Below are positions 21,129-32,685 of a DNA stretch of 64,000 bases, in pieces. Position 1 is the first letter of the stretch; every line of letters starts with the position of its first letter. The DNA is taken from contig CM077595.1 in NCBI GenBank assembly GCA_039654915.1, positions 83,803,501 through 83,867,500 on the forward strand, given 5' to 3'. The position numbers and the translations under genes are program-made. Below the pieces are notes generated by a model that made no database searches, had not been told where the DNA came from, and was given only the letters and a program-made list of their open reading frames with translations. The DNA is from Aquilaria yunnanensis. Lineage: Eukaryota > Streptophyta > Magnoliopsida > Malvales > Thymelaeaceae.

Positions 21129-22520
21129 GTATGTATGTATGTATGTATATGCTAATGAATAGATATTATTTATTTAAAAACCAAAAATGATTCCATAAAT
21201 TAAAATATTTTTAATATTAAAATGTGTGGCTTGCGATTAATTTTTTCCAAACTATGGGAAAATGCTTTTTCAAATTAACAAATTAGTTGTTACAAAAAAA
21301 ATTATGTGTTGTATGTATGACTTTGCTTAGTAAAAAAAAAAAAGATTATGATGCTAAGAAATAAAGACTTTAAATTCTTTTGTAAAGACCATACTAATGC
21401 TGATAAAATTTCTAACAAAAAAAAATGACTGAATTTAGTTGATTTAGCAATTCAGTCGCTTGGTTGATTGGTGGGTGAAACATCTAACTAAAAAGCTACT
21501 GAAAGTATCTGTCACTTGCCTTTTAGTCACTTCTCATTGACTGGTTTCCAACACTTCATCTTTCAATTCAAGCCTCAAATTCACATTCAAACACTCTTAA
21601 CTCCTCTTTTCTCATTTCCTTTCTCTTTTTTCTCTCTAACTCTAAGTTCTTCTCTTTCATGCCTTTTCTCTCTTCACAATCTTAATTCTTCAAGTAGTTT
21701 GGCCTTTTTTTCTCCAACTACCAGTAGTTGATCTCTTTCTTTATATCTAATACTCACGCTATCCTTTTCTTCTTCATGGATCCTTTTGTTTTTACTCTTC
21801 TCCTCATACATCCTGTCCCTTGCAATTGCAATTATAATGTTTCTCGTTAATTTTTTTTTTGCTCCTGCCCCAACCCATCTAGATGACATTTTGACATTGG
21901 CTTATATCAGAACAAAAGGAAGTCAATATCTGGAAGTGATCCATATGGCAAAAGTAAGTGAATCAAATAAAGGAAAATACTATCTAGTTTCATTTTTGGA
22001 TGTAGACAAAAATACAATTTTTTAAAAATATCTTTACATATTTGTTTAAAATAAAAAAAAATGGATGATGCAACTAAAATTTTGTTGAGTAACTGACAGT
22101 TTAAGTTGCTTCTGAAGACTAACTTTTTCAATCGATTTCTTATTATTTCTTAAAAGTGACTAGGTATAAAGCGACTAAAATTTCAATCATCTATAATAGT
22201 GTTTTCCAATTGAAAAGTGACTAGTACTATAGTGGCTTTTTATATTTATCATGTAATGATCTATGCTTTCGTTATTTTCTACTTTATTTTTTATTTTATA
22301 ATTTTCTATCAATATCCATGTTAAAGGATAACAACTCCAAATATGAAGAAAAAGGTATTAAGGAAGAATTTGAATAACAATTTCAAGCATTTTACTTATC
22401 TTTTTATTTTTTTTAATATTCAGAAACATGTTTTACAAGTATACAAAGGAAGAGATATTAGTATTCTAGGAAAGAGAAAATGAATGTTAGCTTTTTTTAG
22501 ACTCAAAAGGCAACCAAATC
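19989..22520. other. Intergenic AT-rich sequence
   Basis: I see no gene. A long dinucleotide repeat lies inside (separate entry). Near 21420-22240 repeated agtgactaa-type phrases suggest an old DNA transposon, but I found no ends. Confidence 0.5.
21036..21150. repeat. (TA)n then (TATG)n microsatellite
   Basis: About 85 bp of uninterrupted TA repeats end at 21120, followed by acacatatgtatgtatgtatgtatgta. Open frames across it are Ile-Tyr repeats with no meaning. Confidence 0.95.
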
Positions 22521-22537
22521 GATTTTATATGACATTT

Positions 22538-22640
22538 GGGGGGGGGGGGGGTAAGGAGGAACAAGGATGCCAGAGTCAAACCCTTGAACTCCCCATAATG
22601 TCCCAAACACTTTAACCATTAAGCGAAAGGTGTAGAAACA
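22538..22640 (-). mobile_element. Possible tRNA-derived SINE fragment
   Basis: On the minus strand, ttaatggttaaagtgtttggg resembles a pol III A box and gttcaagggtttgactc resembles a B box. A run of 14 G at 22538-22551 marks its other side. No poly-A or T tail and no target duplication was found. Confidence 0.3.
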
Positions 22641-23071
22641 TTTTACTTATCATATGATAGAGAAAAACCATAATCTTAATCTTGTTGCCTAGAAAATAGA
22701 AGTTTTGATCTTTACTCATAACCAATTATTCCCACCATAAAAAGTGAATCCTCAAATTCACTGAAATTGGACAGACATGTATGTATTAGTGATATTTAAT
22801 ATATCAAAAAGCAAAGGAGAACAATTTTTTTAGTACTTTTGTCCAGTAAAATTCCTTCAGTTTAAAATATATAGGAAATTACTTAGCCTTAGCCAAGTTG
22901 GGCTTGACTGCCACATAAATTACTCTTATATCGATTTTATTTAGTTATTAAAATTAGGAAAAATCACCTAGACCCTTCTAAGGTATAGACAAATCTACAC
23001 TTTTATCCTCTCTGTTTCAAATACCAACACTTGTCATCCTAAAAAGTTAATTCTATCATATACTATTATGA

Positions 23072-23890
23072 TTGAAAAAAAAAAGAAAAATATTTACCGT
23101 AGCCCTCATAGCTTTCTTCATTAAAAATTTTACCCTATCAACTTTTGCATCTTGCACGCTAGGCCCTGTTTCCCTTCATCCTTCCCCACTCCCCTTCTCC
23201 TTTGCCTCTACCTCTAAAGAGACCTCACCCCCTCCGCCATCTACAGCACTATAGATTGTGACCACTTCATCAACACAATTGTTTGCTCGTCCGTTGAAGC
23301 CCAAGGAATTGCAGCCCTCAATTTGCTCATCCAATCATCGAGCTTTAGCCTAATTTAGTGATTGGTGATGGACTTTAACCTTACGTGTCATAGTTGGGAC
23401 ACAATTCTGCACTATTTTTACCAGCTCCACCATGGCCCCTGTCTTCTTCTTCCTTGTCTTCTACCTCCTTCTCATCTTTTCCACCTCACAAGAAACCCAC
23501 ATTGATCACTTCTGGCACTATATTTGATTCAACAATATCCACCCAAATCCCAGCTACTCAAGTCCTATCAACTTCTTCATCTCCGTAGCCCAATTGTTGG
23601 GCCTCAGCCACCAAGTCCTTAAATTCATCCCTTTTAAGCTTGTCCTCCTCCTCACTTGGCCCCTTATCGACCTATCTCTCCCTACCCTCCTTTTCAACTC
23701 TCAGCTCGACTTTGTCCCCGTTGAGCCCTCTAAGTGGCTCCACATGCCCTTTGATACTATGCACAACAAAAATGGTAAAACCGTCGCTTACAGTGCCTCG
23801 AAGTGGCCAGCAACCCTGGCACTCTTTCTTAACCACATCATAATGCATCAGAGTCATTTCTTCAACCACAAAACTCAAGTTGCATCATAG
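23072..23890 (+). other. Gene-like remnant, not recognised
   Basis: This stretch is less AT-rich than its surroundings and holds adjoining open frames (23072-23254, 23394-23588, 23594-23890) rich in Ser, Pro and Leu. I do not recognise a family. It could be a captured gene fragment within the inverted-repeat element, or chance. Confidence 0.25.
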
Positions 23891-24609
23891 AGCCACCCAA
23901 ATCATTCGTGTTGATTTCTAACAAACCCAAAACCTCCATATAGAGGCGTTTATTCAGTTTAAACCTAAATCTAATAACTGAATTTATTTGGTTTTCGGTT
24001 TTATATGCAAATAACCAAATAAACCAAATTATAGGAGAAAACCAAAATAACAAAAAAAAATCAATTATTCAGTTTTTAATCAAAATAACCGAATTCTATG
24101 CATATACATTCAAAACCTAAAATATCCATCACATAAACCAATCTAAACACACATTCCATTCATATAGCAGACATCTATAATTCATTCCAAATCCAACACA
24201 TACATACACAACAAATATTCATTATATACATGATCCTTTCCAAATCTTAAACATAAATACTGGTAAAATAAAAATTCACTTATTTTGATTAGTAGAATTT
24301 TAATTGAAACAAACATAAAATTGAACAAAATTTCTATTTCGGTTATTGGTTATAACCAAAAACCAAAATTATATCTAAAAGTGACAACCGAAAACCAAAA
24401 TTTTTTTTATTATTCAATTATTTCAAATATAACCGAAATTTTGCTCACCTCTACCTCCATCCCTCCAATTTTCAATCCTTAAGATAGAAGATATATAAGA
24501 AATAGATACTGAACTGGCCAAGAACTTAAGTTGGTCGAAATGTGAATGGGAACTTGAGACGAAAGCAAAAGCTGATTGGGATAGCGATTCCAATGATACC
24601 ACTGGAAGC

Positions 24610-25975
24610 AAGCACTACTAAAAAAAAGTCATTTTCCAATGGTCATTTCCAACGGTCTTGAGTTGGAAAATTGACAATTTCCAACGTGGAGCCGTTGGAA
24701 ACATGCGCGTTGGTAAATGATGCTTTAGAAAAAAAAAATTCCAACGGCCCAATGATTAGCCGTTGGAAATGGGCCGATGGAAATTTCCAATGGCCAATTC
24801 TTCATGAAGTTTTGTTGAACAGTAAAACGGTTTTCCAACGGCTAGGGTCGTTGGAAAATTATATCCAGAAAATAAAAAAAATATATGATTAAATATTATA
24901 TATTTATTATTTTAGATTTAGTAAAATTATATTTTACATTAGTTCAAAAAACTAAAATTATTTTTACTAAAATTATATTTACATTATTACAAAAAAATTA
25001 AAAATCACAAAACTAACACAAAATCAACCAAATCAAAAAATACAAACAGATCTAACCAAAATAAAAAATAAAAAACTCCAAACAAATCTGAACTAAAAAT
25101 CAATCACCCGAAACAGATCTAACCAAAATCAAAAGGCAAAATTCCGAACAAATCTGAACAAGAAATCAAACGTCCGAATGGATCTAAACAAAAAATAAAA
25201 AATAAAAAATCATAACAAAATTGAACCCCAAATCAAAAATGCGAAACAAATCTATACAAAATCAAAACTCATATCTTCTGATCCCATCTCTTCCTGCCAC
25301 CGAAGAAGGCGTAGAGGCCGTGGAGGTGAGAATGACATGGAAGAGATCGAGACGGTGGACGACGGAAGGGCTGAGGATGGGCTGCACGGACGATGGATTC
25401 ACGAGGTCAATGAGCACGGTGGACTGACGAGGTCAATGAGCATGGCAGCTGTGGAGGGCAAAGCGTGCAAAAATGAAGCGAGGTATGAGGTTGATGAGCA
25501 TGGCGGAGAAGAGGGACACGATGGCAACAGCGATGCGGAAGAGAGCCAGAGACAGCAAAGTGGATAAACACGGCAACGGCGAAGCGGAAGAGCGCCAGAG
25601 ACGGAGAGAGGACAACGGCAACGACGAGTCGGAAAATGGGCAGAGACGGAGAGCGCGAGAGAAGGGGGAGAGGCTGAGACGAATGAGAGGCTAAGATGGA
25701 GACGAATTGGGTGAGAGGCTGAGACGAGGGAGAAGGAGAGACGGAGAACGCGAGAGGAGGGGGAGAGGCCGAGACGGAGATGAATTGGGTGAGAGGAGGT
25801 AGAGACGGAGAAGGTTGAGAGAAGTGGGAGGGTAAGTGATAGTATTTATAGTTAGGATTAGTTAAGGTTGGGTTTGGGCTTTTTTGGCCCAGTAGATCAT
25901 TTTTTTCGGGCTAGGAAAAGTTATATATATACATATATAAAAATATCAATATGAATATATATAAATATAAATATC

Positions 25976-26020
<45 letters not shown>

Positions 26021-26639
26021 AACTATATATATAAATGTATTACTATTATTATTATTGTTGTTGTTGTTTATAACAAAATATTTTCAAAATATTTACTTTA
26101 CTTTCTAAAATTATACAATAAATATGATAAATATTTTATATATGATATACATACATACATATTATAAAAAATATTTATAATATAATATATTTATCGTAAG
26201 AAATAATTATAAATATAATTATCAATTATATAGGCTGGGCTTTAATATATATGGGTTAAGTTATATTATAGTATAATATATATGTTATATACATTATATT
26301 ATACTACAATGTTTCATATATTATAATGTTTGTAACATATATATTAATGTATATAAACATATTATAATGTTTTATATATATAATGTATATAACATATATA
26401 TTATACTATAATATAACTTAACCTATATATATTATAACCCAGCCCAAATATTAAAGCCCGGCCCATATAATTGATAATTATATTTATAATTACTTCTTAC
26501 AATAAATATATTATATTATAAATATTTATTATAATATGTATGTATGTATATATGCATGTATGTATATCATATATAAAATATTTATCATATTTATTGTATA
26601 ATTTTAGAAAGTAAAGTAAGTATTTTGAAAATATTTTGT

Positions 26640-26701
<62 letters not shown>

Positions 26702-27347
26702 GCATATACATCATATAACATATACTATGTATATGTTATTATGATATGTGTAAAATATGATATGTATTATAATATGTTTAAAATATACTATTTATAAATA
26801 TAATAATAATGTGCAAGATGTATATACGTATTAATATATATGTGTTATGAAAAATATATATTATGATATATTATATAAATATCAATATCAATGTAATATA
26901 AATATGCACATATATAAATGTGTGTGTGTGTGTGTAAGACATATACAAATCAAAATATTTAAATTTTTTGTTTCCAAACATTCTTAAAATATTTCCAATG
27001 GCCTAAGCCGTTGGAAAAATTCAAAAAATATTTCCAACGGCTTAAGCCATTGGAAAAATCACTACAAAAGTTTCCAACGGCCTAGGCCATTGAAGAAATT
27101 CACCAAATGTTTCCAACAGCCGAAACAATAAATAAGAAAAATGACCAATTGACTTACGTATTTTCCAACGGTTTTGGCCGTTGGTAAATTGTCCGTTGAA
27201 AATTTTGCACGCTTCCAATGGCAAAGCCGTTAGAATTTTTTTTTTACATCTTACAATTTTTTTTTTTTTGCAGTTTCTAACGGCCTTACAGGTTGGAAAT
27301 TTCTAACGGATTGGCCGTTGGAAAAAAGTGTTTTTTTAGTAGTGAAG
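24610..27347. mobile_element. Non-autonomous CACTA (EnSpm-like) element
   Basis: The element is 24613-27344 (2732 bp), from CACTACTAAAAAAAA to TTTTTTTAGTAGTG. It is flanked by 3-bp AAG duplications (24610-24612, 27345-27347), as expected for CACTA. Both subterminal regions carry many ttccaacggc / gccgttggaaa repeats in both orientations, the usual transposase-binding arrays. No transposase is encoded. The interior is a purine-rich block (25300-25840) and a long AT-rich inverted repeat. Confidence 0.9.
26069..26643. repeat. Long inverted repeat (~230-bp arms) inside CACTA element
   Basis: The sequence at 26069-26300 (tataacaaaatattttc...) is repeated in reverse complement at about 26376-26643. 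By eye it is close to identical over most of the arm, with ggctgggctttaat / attaaagcccggcc in the middle. The spacer is about 75 bp. A transcript would fold into a long hairpin. Flanking tracts are (AT)n at 25975-26015 and (AT)n(GTAT)n at 26645-26700. Confidence 0.8.
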
Positions 27348-27638
27348 GTCAAGGAGAATAGAAAGGGAAAAAAAAGATGAGTAATGAGAGAGGACAAGAG
27401 ACAAAATGGGAATGAAGGGAAAGGGTGGATCAGAGAAGAGAGTCCAGAATTGAGGCCTGGCTTGTTAGATGTAGAAGTTGGTGTGATAACATTTTTATCA
27501 AAAAAATGCTAGAAGGGGAAAAGTAGGTATTTTCTCTGTTTTGTCATAAAAAGTAGATGACAAAATTAACTCTCCAAAAGGCAAATGTAGGTATTTGAAA
27601 CAGGGATGACACAAGTGTAGGTTCATCCCTAACCACTG

Positions 27639-28794
27639 ATTTTGGGTAGGGCTAAAAATGGGTTGGGCCGAGCCCGAGTCCACTAGGCTCGAGCTCGGCC
27701 CCTTTCATGTTCGGTACTACTCGAGCCTAAAATTTTTAGCTCGAGTTCGGCCTGAAAACTCGTTGGACTCAAATAACTTTTATAATTCTTCAATACCATA
27801 ACTGTAATTTAGATGAAAGATAGGGACTAAATGTTCAATTTTTTACTTAGATAACCAGAGAAGGAAAAATGATAGAATCAATCCTAAACTTTTTAATCCT
27901 TTGCCGATCTACCCTAAGTTTGAAAACATCATAAATTAGCCATCGTCTTAATCTACTATTAAACGCTAACCTCTAATCTAGGCTAATTACCCAATCTCGT
28001 GCCCATCTTTATCGTCTTCAACTGAATCTTGAAAGGGCCCATCACACATACTTGTATTCAAATCGTCATCATATTTGAATCTAAAATCGTCAAATCAAAT
28101 GAAGTAACGGAAGTAATTACGAACAATAGATTAAATCGACTTCCGAGAGAAAACCACAACAGAAACCTTGGCTAACTGGATTGCTTTCATTAGCTCCGAC
28201 TTAATCTCTTCCCCTCTCTCCATCCCCTCATCCAGGTAGGCCTTGAAACCCTCGTTATCCAACCTTCGCCTCAGGGGCTCGACGAACCTTTCTCGGGTAT
28301 CTTCGACTTGGAAACTAAGGAAGACTTTGTGATCTTCCGCTTCTGCTGCCTTGTGTGCCGCTGTTTTCTCCTTGGCCCTCTGCCAATATCGCTGCTGATT
28401 AAATAGTGTGTTGTCAAAGCTGCGGTGACGGGAGCTAAAGCTTTCATGACTAAGACCTGGAGATCTGAAATTGTTTAAGCCGCTTGAGGAAATTTGATCA
28501 GTGAAAGAGGGACCAAAGCTGCGTTAGGCGTGGGTGGGAGTAGGAGACTAAGGCATTAGGAGTAAGAACAAAGGGATGACTAAGGCTTGATGAGAAAAGG
28601 CCCAAGAGACAAAAAAAAAAAAAAATGGGGCCTATTAGGCCCGCGAATTTAAAGGGCCGAGTAGCATTAGGCTCAAGCTCGCCCCTAAATAAATTCGAGC
28701 CCCATCAAAAAAGCCCGACTCGAAATACCTTTACTCGAGCTCGAACTCGAGTTACCCGAACTAGGCCCGGCCCATTTTCAACCCTAATTTTGGG
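27639..28794. mobile_element. hAT-like element with captured gene fragment
   Basis: The element is 27647-28786 (1140 bp), flanked by perfect ATTTTGGG duplications (27639-27646, 28787-28794). The ends are tagggctaaaaatgggttgg and, inverted, tagggttgaaaatgggccgg, with ctcgagctcg-rich subterminal repeats. The 8-bp duplication and these ends indicate a hAT element. There is no transposase. The middle carries a TIR-domain fragment on the minus strand. Confidence 0.9.
28131..28523 (-). pseudogene. TIR-domain (plant immune receptor-type) gene fragment inside hAT element
   Basis: The minus-strand frame is open from 28523 down to TAA at 28133-28131, without a clear start Met. It encodes a Ser-rich leader, then RYWQRAKEKTAAHKAAEAE, then HKVFLSFQVEDTRERFVEPL, LDNEGFKAYLDEGMERGEEI, and SELMKAIQLAKVSVVVFSRK. 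VFLSF..EDTR, the D...RGEEI stretch and the AI....VVVFS strand are the first half of a plant TIR domain as in TIR-NLR proteins. It stops straight after the VVVFS strand, so the C-terminal half is absent. It is a captured, probably non-functional fragment. Confidence 0.78.
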
Positions 28795-31632
28795 GGAGGG
28801 GGTTTATTAATTTTCCCTTAAAATGTATATCTTCGAATGACCATAAAGTGACAGGTAGTTGTTTACATAAACTAATATAATTTTCTAAATATAATGATGT
28901 ATATTTATAACAACACAAATGCATGGTCATACTGTTGTAGATAGATAATCATACATACTACTAATTTTGCCGTTAAAAAAAAATCATACATACTAATAAT
29001 GTTGTTCATGTGGTGACATGTTATGTATAATTTTCTAAAATACGAACAGTTATGTAATATAAAAGTGAAACTCTAAGAGACCTGGGCCTTTAATATACTT
29101 ATAGCAAATAACAACTCACCTTATAAAATCTATCATTGCTTTTAATTTAATTTAGTTAATTTTATCTAGATGACTTGAATTGCTTGTAGAATCACTTAAA
29201 CTAGTCTCTCAAATATAGTAATTGCTTAAGAACTTCTTTTAAGAGTCATTTATGATTTTTATGATCTCTAATTTTACCGTAACAATGCTTGGTAATTTAT
29301 ACAACTTGGCATACTACAAAATTACAGTAGGAGTGAATGATCGTGAAGATTAAGTCTATCAGATTCTTCCAACATAGACATAAATCATATTTGACTATCT
29401 CAAAAAACTGGTAAAGGTTAGATTGGGGTAGAACACAATTGGTAAACTTATAGTAACAAGTAATGCACCTTATTTAAGAACTACGCTACAAAAGAGTAAC
29501 ACTTCCTAAATGTTTTTAGTTCTTAGAACTGTAACCGGTTCTAATCTTATGTTTTTTCAACTATGTAAAAAAAAAAAAAAAAGACATATTATTAACAAAT
29601 GTTTAGTACTCAAAATATAAGGGAATGGAGATTGTACACTTAATAATTAAGGGATTACTGATTAGGTAGGTTATATATGTACAAGGTAAATGTTTAGTGC
29701 GATTGTAAACTACCACGTTACAAAAGTTAGTATATATGTCTCTTTTGTGTTCGAAAATGATGGGAACACATGCCCAAATAGAAAATTGATCACTAGTATT
29801 TTGAGAATCCACGTTCACATATGGCGTGGACTTGGTTGTGATATAATTGGTCTGAATGGTGAAAAAAAGGTAGTAGTAGTAGACTAGTAGTAGTAATATT
29901 ACTAAAGCTAGGTAGCTAGAGTTTTTTCCTCGGAAGAGTTTCTAGTGAAGCTTCAAAGGCGGGGACAAAATCAGAGGGCGAGAGATAGATGTAGCAAAGA
30001 AGAAAGTTCCAAGTCCCAACAAAGGTGGTGCCCCGTATGGTGCAAAATCTTCAACTACTAATAACCATCATTCACAAGAATCAGATTGGCCATGGGTCAG
30101 GTCAGCCCACCAGGCCAGGCACTGACCCCGTCCACCAAACCCTAACAATACGCAATTCACTCCCTCCCACCCAGCCCCCGAACCTTTTTCCATTCATTCG
30201 ATTGCAGCTAGCTAGCTAGCTAGGTCACCCCACCTTTCCCCCTTCATCTGCTTCACACTTTCGTGTTCAACCACAGATCCTAGTTTCCAGGACCCATCTA
30301 AACTGGCCCTCTATTTTTTTTTTTCCTTTTTTACTTTTTAATTATCGGATAGCTTTTATTTCTTTTTCCTTGACCACGAATTTATGAAGGGCCGGGCTTA
30401 AGACTAGTTACAAATTGTGATTAGTAATTACCCAAGCAAAAAGATTACTTTGAATGAAACATATAGATAATGTTCAATATTTTTCTAAACATGTATATGA
30501 TTTGTTAAATAGTTAATCAACAATTTGAGCTCAAACAAGTTCTATAGATAATGTCCATCTCATTGATTAACGTTTATAATATATTTTGCTACCTGTGTTT
30601 AACAGAGTAATGTACCTAGTCGAGGACACTACTGGGCTTTTTTATTTTCTACTCGGTCGTCAGTACAACAACTGAGCATTTGTGTTGACTTCCTAAGCCA
30701 GCCGCTGGTTTATTTTGGTATTCTCTTCGTAATTACCGCATCACCCATTCATATATTTATTTGTTCGTGACATTATAAGTGAAAAAAAAAAATGCTAGTA
30801 CCTAATTGTAATGCTACTATCTGAGGAAACTTTTTTTGGGTAAAAAATATATAATCTATCTTTCCTTTTTAAGGGTTTGTACGGTTTAAAGGCTGGCTCT
30901 AAACCAAAAAGTTGTTGTTACCGATTGTTTCAATTTTGCTTATATCCTGTCGCGAATTAATATTATTTGGAAGTTAATACTTTATTTATCAAATAATTAC
31001 TTGAATTATTTTCCTGATTTAAATTTTTATTTTTTATAAATTTTTTTACTTAGATTAAAAATGAAAATCAATAAAAATATTTATTTTTTCAAAAAATATT
31101 ACATAAAAAAATGTATAAAAGTAGAAATTTGGTGAAAGGGTGGGAATTGGGATGCGTGAAAATTGGAAAGCAAAGGGAGTGAGGGAATAAATACACAGAA
31201 ACGGGCGGAGTCTCGCATGTTACATGTCCCTCTCTCTCACTTCATGCATACGCTTTAAATAAACTTTTTATTTATTGTTTTCCCCTTTTTTTTGCCGTTT
31301 TGAGCAAACTAAGTAGAATTTTCTCAACTATTCACAAGCTGAATCCCTATTTCTGAATTGAATTTCTCTACTACAAATTGCCATTTCTTTTTTATACCTC
31401 TCCGCTTGGGTGGAGGAGGAACGAATGCTTGTGACCAACTCCTTTTTAGGCTTTAGCTTCCACTTTCTCCTTAACCTATCTGCTGCTGCTGCTTCTTCTT
31501 CTTTCAACTTGTTCTTTTTGATCTTCTACAGACAAGCCAAAAAAACTGAAAATCCAGAGGACTAGCTCTCAGCTTATTTCCAGGCTTGTCCTTTTCTTTA
31601 GTAGTAATTGTTTTTGAGCTTGGTCAACATTC
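28795..31632. other. Intergenic; upstream region of the ZAT-like gene
   Basis: I see no gene in this stretch. A (GCTA)n run is at 30207-30222. The last few hundred bases (31200-31632) are pyrimidine-rich, as expected for a promoter and 5' UTR, but I could not place a TATA box with confidence. Confidence 0.5.
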
Positions 31633-32685
31633 ATGGAGAGGCACAAGTGCAGGCTCTGCTTGAAAAGCTTTCCAAATGGCAGAGCTTTGGGGGGTCACAT
31701 GAGGTCTCACATGTTCAATCTTCCTGTTGTTCCGAGGGCAGAGAACCCAGAACCACCGCCAGTTCAACTCTGTGAAGAGACAGACTCGGCTTCTTCGTCG
31801 GAGGAGGAGGAAGGAGAGGAAGGGGAAGGGACGGAGCTGCAGGGTTACGGGCTAAGAGAGAACCCCAAAAGAAGCATTCGTTTGGTGGATCCTGAGTTCT
31901 CTTTTGCCGCTGTCGACGCTGCCTCGGTTGTTCTCCAGGACAGAGAGAGCGAGACCGAGTCATCCAGGAACCCGACTCGGAGGCGATCCAAGCGGATTCG
32001 GAAACCGGAACATCATCAGCATCACGACCATAACCAGAGACAAGAACAAGAGAACGCGAGGAAATTTCTTAAATTAGACAGCAACCAACCTAGCAAGACC
32101 GAGTCTTGGCCCGAGCCAGAGCCGGCAAGTTCGATCTCCAACGCCACGACGGAGGAAGACGTCGCTTTCTGCCTCATGCTTCTTTCCAAGGACCAATGGA
32201 AGAAGAAAGATGAAGAGTTCGAAGAAACACAGAATTACTCTGTCGATGAAACTGACAACGACTCGGAGGACTTGAAGCAAAGCAAGAACCGATCTCGAGG
32301 GAGGTACAAATGCGACACCTGCAACAAAGTGTTCAAATCCTACCAAGCTCTGGGCGGCCACCGGGCGAGTCACAAGAAGATGCGAATCCACTCTCCGACT
32401 CAGCCCCTCAAGGTGGACCCAGAAAATGTGGGAACTTCCGACAAGAAAATCCACGAATGTCCTGTTTGTTTCAGAGTGTTCTCTACCGGACAAGCTCTCG
32501 GTGGCCACAAACGATCCCACGTGATCGTCGGAGCAGTAGAACCAAGGGTTCCTCGGAGTTCCACGACGTTGGGAGATAGTTTGATAGATCTTAATCTTCC
32601 TGCTGCAGCTGAGGAAGACGATTTCAGCCAAATCGAGCTCTCGGCGGTTTCGGATGCTGAATTTGTCAACCAAACGAGGCGATGA
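31633..32685 (+). CDS. C2H2 zinc-finger transcriptional repressor, ZAT4/ZAT9-like
   Basis: This is an intronless 350-aa ORF. Finger 1 is at the N-terminus (C6, C9, H22, H26; RALGGH). Finger 2 is at C227, C230, H243, H247 and finger 3 at C276, C279, H292, H296, both with the plant-specific QALGGH core. An acidic Glu/Ser stretch lies near residues 52-72 and a basic KRIRKP patch near 118-124. LIDLNLP at residues 317-323 is an EAR repression motif (DLNxxP type). One N-terminal finger plus two distal fingers and a C-terminal EAR motif is the layout of the ZAT1/ZAT4/ZAT9 group. It would bind DNA in the nucleus and recruit co-repressors. Absence of introns is normal for this family. Confidence 0.92.
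   Translation: MERHKCRLCLKSFPNGRALGGHMRSHMFNLPVVPRAENPEPPPVQLCEETDSASSSEEEEGEEGEGTELQGYGLRENPKRSIRLVDPEFSFAAVDAASVVLQDRESETESSRNPTRRRSKRIRKPEHHQHHDHNQRQEQENARKFLKLDSNQPSKTESWPEPEPASSISNATTEEDVAFCLMLLSKDQWKKKDEEFEETQNYSVDETDNDSEDLKQSKNRSRGRYKCDTCNKVFKSYQALGGHRASHKKMRIHSPTQPLKVDPENVGTSDKKIHECPVCFRVFSTGQALGGHKRSHVIVGAVEPRVPRSSTTLGDSLIDLNLPAAAEEDDFSQIELSAVSDAEFVNQTRR

Larger units (their letters stand above)
22960..28820. mobile_element. Inverted-repeat-bounded composite (MULE-like, candidate)
   Basis: About 110 bp at 22940-23060 is repeated in inverse orientation at 27555-27640, continuing after the hAT insertion at 28795-28815. Shared phrases are ggtatttgaaacag, aagtgtag and attaact. Identity is roughly 70% by eye. 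The interior holds GC-richer gene-like sequence (23100-23890), the CACTA element, and, inside the right repeat, the hAT element. Long diverged termini suggest a Mutator-like element; I found no target duplication. Confidence 0.4.

Noticed and set aside
20833..21190. Ile-Tyr repeat proteins
   Set aside because: They are translations of the TA dinucleotide repeat.
21420..22240. A bounded transposon with agtgactaa-type repeats
   Set aside because: The sequence has suggestive phrases but no matching ends or target duplication.
25221..25694. Arg/Glu-rich open frames in the CACTA interior as a captured gene
   Set aside because: They are purine-rich low-complexity sequence open in several frames, with no domain.
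32074..32673. A 199-codon antisense ORF opposite the ZAT-like gene
   Set aside because: It is a shadow of the zinc-finger coding sequence and matches no family.
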